Assembly: GCA_023410025.1 (NCBI GenBank)
Contig: JAEYQM010000092.1
Span: forward strand, 1 to 8,334
Origin: Bacillota bacterium
Lineage (GTDB): Bacteria > Bacillota_I > Bacilli_A > ML615J-28 > CAG-698
Reading direction: 5' to 3'
DNA: 8,334 bases
The first letter of the stretch is position 1. Each line of letters opens with the position of its first letter. Shown in pieces: positions 6,934-8,334 of this stretch. Both the position numbers and the translations under genes were made by a program. The notes beneath the pieces are model-generated. The model saw only the letters and a program-made list of their open reading frames with translations, was not told the DNA's origin and did not search any database.

Positions 6934-6946
6934 TAAAACGGTTTTA
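6934..6946. promoter_or_regulatory. Operator-like 13-nt palindrome upstream of rnfC
   Basis: TAAAAC and GTTTTA flank a single central base, a perfect 6-bp inverted repeat, in the 111-nt gap between recO and rnfC. It overlaps the -10 of the distal promoter candidate and lies about 27 nt upstream of the proximal -10. It could bind a dimeric regulator. It does not match the usual Rex operator form, and no regulator gene is nearby. Confidence 0.3.
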
Positions 6947-6971
6947 TTTTCATTTTTTTTACATTTGTCAA
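6943..6971 (-). promoter_or_regulatory. Second, distal promoter candidate for the rnf operon
   Basis: A perfect -35 TTGACA (6966-6971) is followed after exactly 17 nt by AATAAA (6943-6948), which matches TATAAT at four positions. It lies just after the tandem TAA stops of recO. The perfect hexamer at ideal spacing makes it plausible, but the -10 is weak. If used, its leader would be longer and would include the palindrome. Confidence 0.4.
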
Positions 6972-6984
6972 ATAATATGACTTA

Positions 6985-7692
6985 TTATTTTTCGCAATCT
7001 TCAATAATTTTTTTTACCTTACTCTTAAACCCAAGATAATACTCATAATATCTTGTTAAAAAATCATCTAATGAGCCAAAATCAATATCCATATTTAAAT
7101 TAATCTCATTTAATTTGGTGTTATATAAAACTCTTAAAACGCTGATCACTTGATTATCATATATATAATCATTATTTTCAATATGAGAAGAACATTTCAT
7201 CCCTCCTCCATAAAAAGAAAATCCTATTAGATTTTCACGACTATCACACTCTACACATTTGTTAAAAACTGGGGCTACACCAAGTAAATATAGAATCTTT
7301 AAACGAAATATTATATTAAGTAATAAATGATTTTGTCCATCATTAATTAATTTAAGAATATCACTTAAGAAATTATAAAATGTTTTATAATCATCTATAT
7401 GGTCAACTAATAAATAACTAATTTCAATAATTAATAAAACTGAAGAAAATTTATCATAATTTAATTTAATATTTACATAACTATCTAATAGCCTTCCAGC
7501 TGTTAGATAGTTTTTGCTTGAGTCATATTCAATCTTTGATATTTCATTTGAATACATAAAAGTACCACTCTTTATATTCTTAGCACCTTTTAAAATTAAA
7601 CTAACTTTCCCTTTGGGAGTAATAAGATAAATAATTTTATCTTTTTCAAGATAATCAATTGTTTTTACTACTATCCCTTCTATTAACTCCAT
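6985..7692 (-). CDS. recO: RecO, DNA recombination and repair mediator
   Basis: RecO works with RecR (RecFOR) to load RecA on SSB-coated single-stranded DNA and anneals strands. The N-terminal OB-fold shows E-G-I-V-V-K-T-x-D-Y then G-K-V-S-L-I-L-K-G-A-K, the usual RecO opening. A helical middle is followed by a zinc site of Cys146, Cys149, Cys167 and His170, where the last ligand is His in a CxxH pair. The frame also contains an ATG at 7704, 4 codons earlier, but no ribosome binding site precedes that one. GGTGA lies 5 nt before the ATG at 7692, which gives 235 aa and the family start M-E-L-I-E-G. The gene overlaps yqzL by 38 nt in another frame and ends in tandem TAA stops at 6982-6987. Sequence divergence is high, as common for RecO. 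Confidence 0.9.
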   Translation of the reverse strand: MELIEGIVVKTIDYLEKDKIIYLITPKGKVSLILKGAKNIKSGTFMYSNEISKIEYDSSKNYLTAGRLLDSYVNIKLNYDKFSSVLLIIEISYLLVDHIDDYKTFYNFLSDILKLINDGQNHLLLNIIFRLKILYLLGVAPVFNKCVECDSRENLIGFSFYGGGMKCSSHIENNDYIYDNQVISVLRVLYNTKLNEINLNMDIDFGSLDDFLTRYYEYYLGFKSKVKKIIEDCEK

Positions 7693-7783
7693 TTTCTTCA
7701 CCATTTTTTTTATTATTTTTATATTTCATGTAATCTTCTATATTTCCTGTTTTAATAAATTTCTCAAAATATTTGTTTCTCAT
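7655..7783 (-). CDS. yqzL: YqzL-family small protein, overlaps the recO start
   Basis: A 42-codon frame starts with ATG at 7783 and ends with TGA at 7655-7657. A strong AAGGAG ribosome binding site lies 8 nt upstream. The protein contains F-I-K-T-G-N-I-E-D-Y-M-K-Y-K (residues 9-22), which fits the short F-x-x-T-G-N-I/V-x-x-Y-L-x-F/Y-K signature of the Bacillus YqzL family. That family has proteins of about 45 aa encoded between era and recO, the same position as here. The C-terminal half is Asn/Lys-rich and overlaps the recO start region by 38 nt in another frame. The function of YqzL is not known to me. The overlap and synteny suggest coupled translation with recO. Confidence 0.78.
   Translation of the reverse strand: MRNKYFEKFIKTGNIEDYMKYKNNKKNGEENGVNRRDSSKNN
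7698..7702 (-). promoter_or_regulatory. Ribosome binding site that decides the recO start
   Basis: Minus-strand GGTGA lies 5 nt before the ATG at 7692 and inside the yqzL frame. The ATG at 7704, 12 nt upstream, has only A/T-rich sequence before it. This site makes the inner ATG the better recO start. Confidence 0.5.
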
Positions 7784-7824
7784 ATAAATCACTCCTTAAT
7801 CTTATAATATCAAGTATTTGGAGT

Positions 7825-7830
7825 ATTATA
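7825..7830 (-). promoter_or_regulatory. Possible -10 box for a yqzL-recO promoter
   Basis: A perfect TATAAT lies in the 53-nt gap between era and yqzL, about 42 nt before the yqzL ATG. The best -35 (TTGGAA) is at only 15 nt spacing. Chance TATAAT hexamers are common in DNA this AT-rich, so an internal promoter is possible but unproven. yqzL and recO may simply be read with era. Confidence 0.25.
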
Positions 7831-7836
7831 CAAGTT

Positions 7837-8334
7837 TCAATTATTTTCCAAGAAGTAACCCATTTTTTTAAGTTGACCTTTTTTATTACGCCAATCTTCT
7901 TCTACTTTTACCCATAATTCTAAGTAGACTTTTTGTCCTAAAATCATTACGATTTCTTTTCTTGCTTGTGTCCCAACTTCTTTAATCATTGAACCATTTT
8001 TACCAATAATGATTTTCTTTTGAGATGATCTTTCAACAAATATTGTTGCTCTAATATTCATCAACCCTTTTTCATCTGGTTTCATTTCATCAACAACTAC
8101 AGCTATTGAATGAGGAACTTCTTCATTTGTTAGATAAAGAATTTTTTCACGAATGATTTCGCCAATTATGAAATGTTCTGGATGATCGGTAACTTGGTCT
8201 TTAGGATAATACATTGGACCTTCAACAAGATCTTTACAAATCTCATTTAATAATTTCTCAACATTATCGCCATTCTTAGCACTTATATAAAAAGTTTCTT
8301 TGAAACTATGAGCCTCATTAAATTTTATAACATT
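7837..8334 (-). CDS. era: Era GTPase, C-terminal part (N-terminus beyond the window)
   Basis: Era is an essential Ras-like GTPase that binds 16S rRNA and helps 30S assembly. The frame is open from the window edge for 165 residues to a TGA at 7837; the start and the G1-G4 motifs lie outside. The visible part begins near the end of the GTPase domain, with Y-I-S-A-K-N-G (G5, S-A-K). It continues with the Era-specific G-P-M-Y-Y-P-K-D-Q-V-T-D-H-P-E-H-F linker and I-I-G-E-I-I-R-E-K-I-L. The KH RNA-binding domain has I-I-I-G-K-N-G-S-M-I-K-E-V-G, whose GKNG loop is the GxxG motif. The internal ATG at 8214 lies in the middle of the protein and is not its start. Full-length Era is about 300 aa, so slightly over half is seen. 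The C-terminus matches the family. Confidence 0.97.
   Translation of the reverse strand, partial: NVIKFNEAHSFKETFYISAKNGDNVEKLLNEICKDLVEGPMYYPKDQVTDHPEHFIIGEIIREKILYLTNEEVPHSIAVVVDEMKPDEKGLMNIRATIFVERSSQKKIIIGKNGSMIKEVGTQARKEIVMILGQKVYLELWVKVEEDWRNKKGQLKKMGYFLENN

Noticed and set aside
1..8334. CRISPR array, tRNA or rRNA genes, insertion sequences, riboswitch
   Set aside because: No regularly spaced repeats, cloverleaf-like sequence, transposase or terminal repeats were seen; leaders are too short for a riboswitch.

Overview
The window looks like the chromosome of a low-GC, Gram-positive-type bacterium, either Bacillota or the wall-less Acholeplasma/Izemoplasma-like relatives. The reasons are strong AT bias, AGGAGG-type ribosome binding sites, the era–yqzL–recO gene order typical of Firmicutes, and a lipoprotein signal. 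TGA is used as a stop (era, yqzL and rnfE end in it) and tryptophan is TGG, so this is not a Mycoplasma/Spiroplasma-type code. The exact genus cannot be read from the sequence. Every supported gene is on the minus strand, so transcription runs from high to low coordinates.

Right part (about 6985-8334): the C-terminal part of Era (open at the window edge), a 42-codon gene recognisable as a YqzL-family protein, and recO. yqzL overlaps recO by 38 nt in another frame. The best recO start is an internal ATG with its own GGTGA ribosome binding site.

Middle (6874-6984): a 111-nt control region with an extended -10 promoter close to rnfC, a more distal TTGACA promoter candidate, and a 13-nt operator-like palindrome lying on the distal -10.

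Main block (215-6873): a tight eight-gene operon, rnfC, rnfD, a 363-aa double-FMN RnfG-like gene, a normal rnfG, rnfE, rnfA, a short rnfB, and a PplA-like flavin lipoprotein. Gaps are 0-3 nt or short overlaps, except for 55 nt before the lipoprotein. Rnf complexes couple electron flow between ferredoxin and NAD to Na+ or H+ transport. The core redox residues are present: two 4Fe-4S motifs in RnfC, the covalent-FMN motif in RnfD, and paired cysteines in RnfA and RnfE for the intramembrane Fe-S cluster.

Three things depart from a textbook Rnf. RnfB is only 102 aa and lacks the two-cluster ferredoxin-like domain that normally receives electrons. RnfG is duplicated, one copy carrying two flavinylation motifs. 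The operon ends in a surface lipoprotein with one good and one degenerate flavinylation motif. Together these give five or six predicted covalent-flavin sites. My inference is a variant Rnf adapted to pass electrons along an extracytosolic flavin chain, perhaps to an external acceptor. No ApbE flavin transferase is in the window.

Left edge (1-214): a strong GNRA-loop intrinsic terminator closes the operon, followed by the start of an unrecognised gene that leaves the window.
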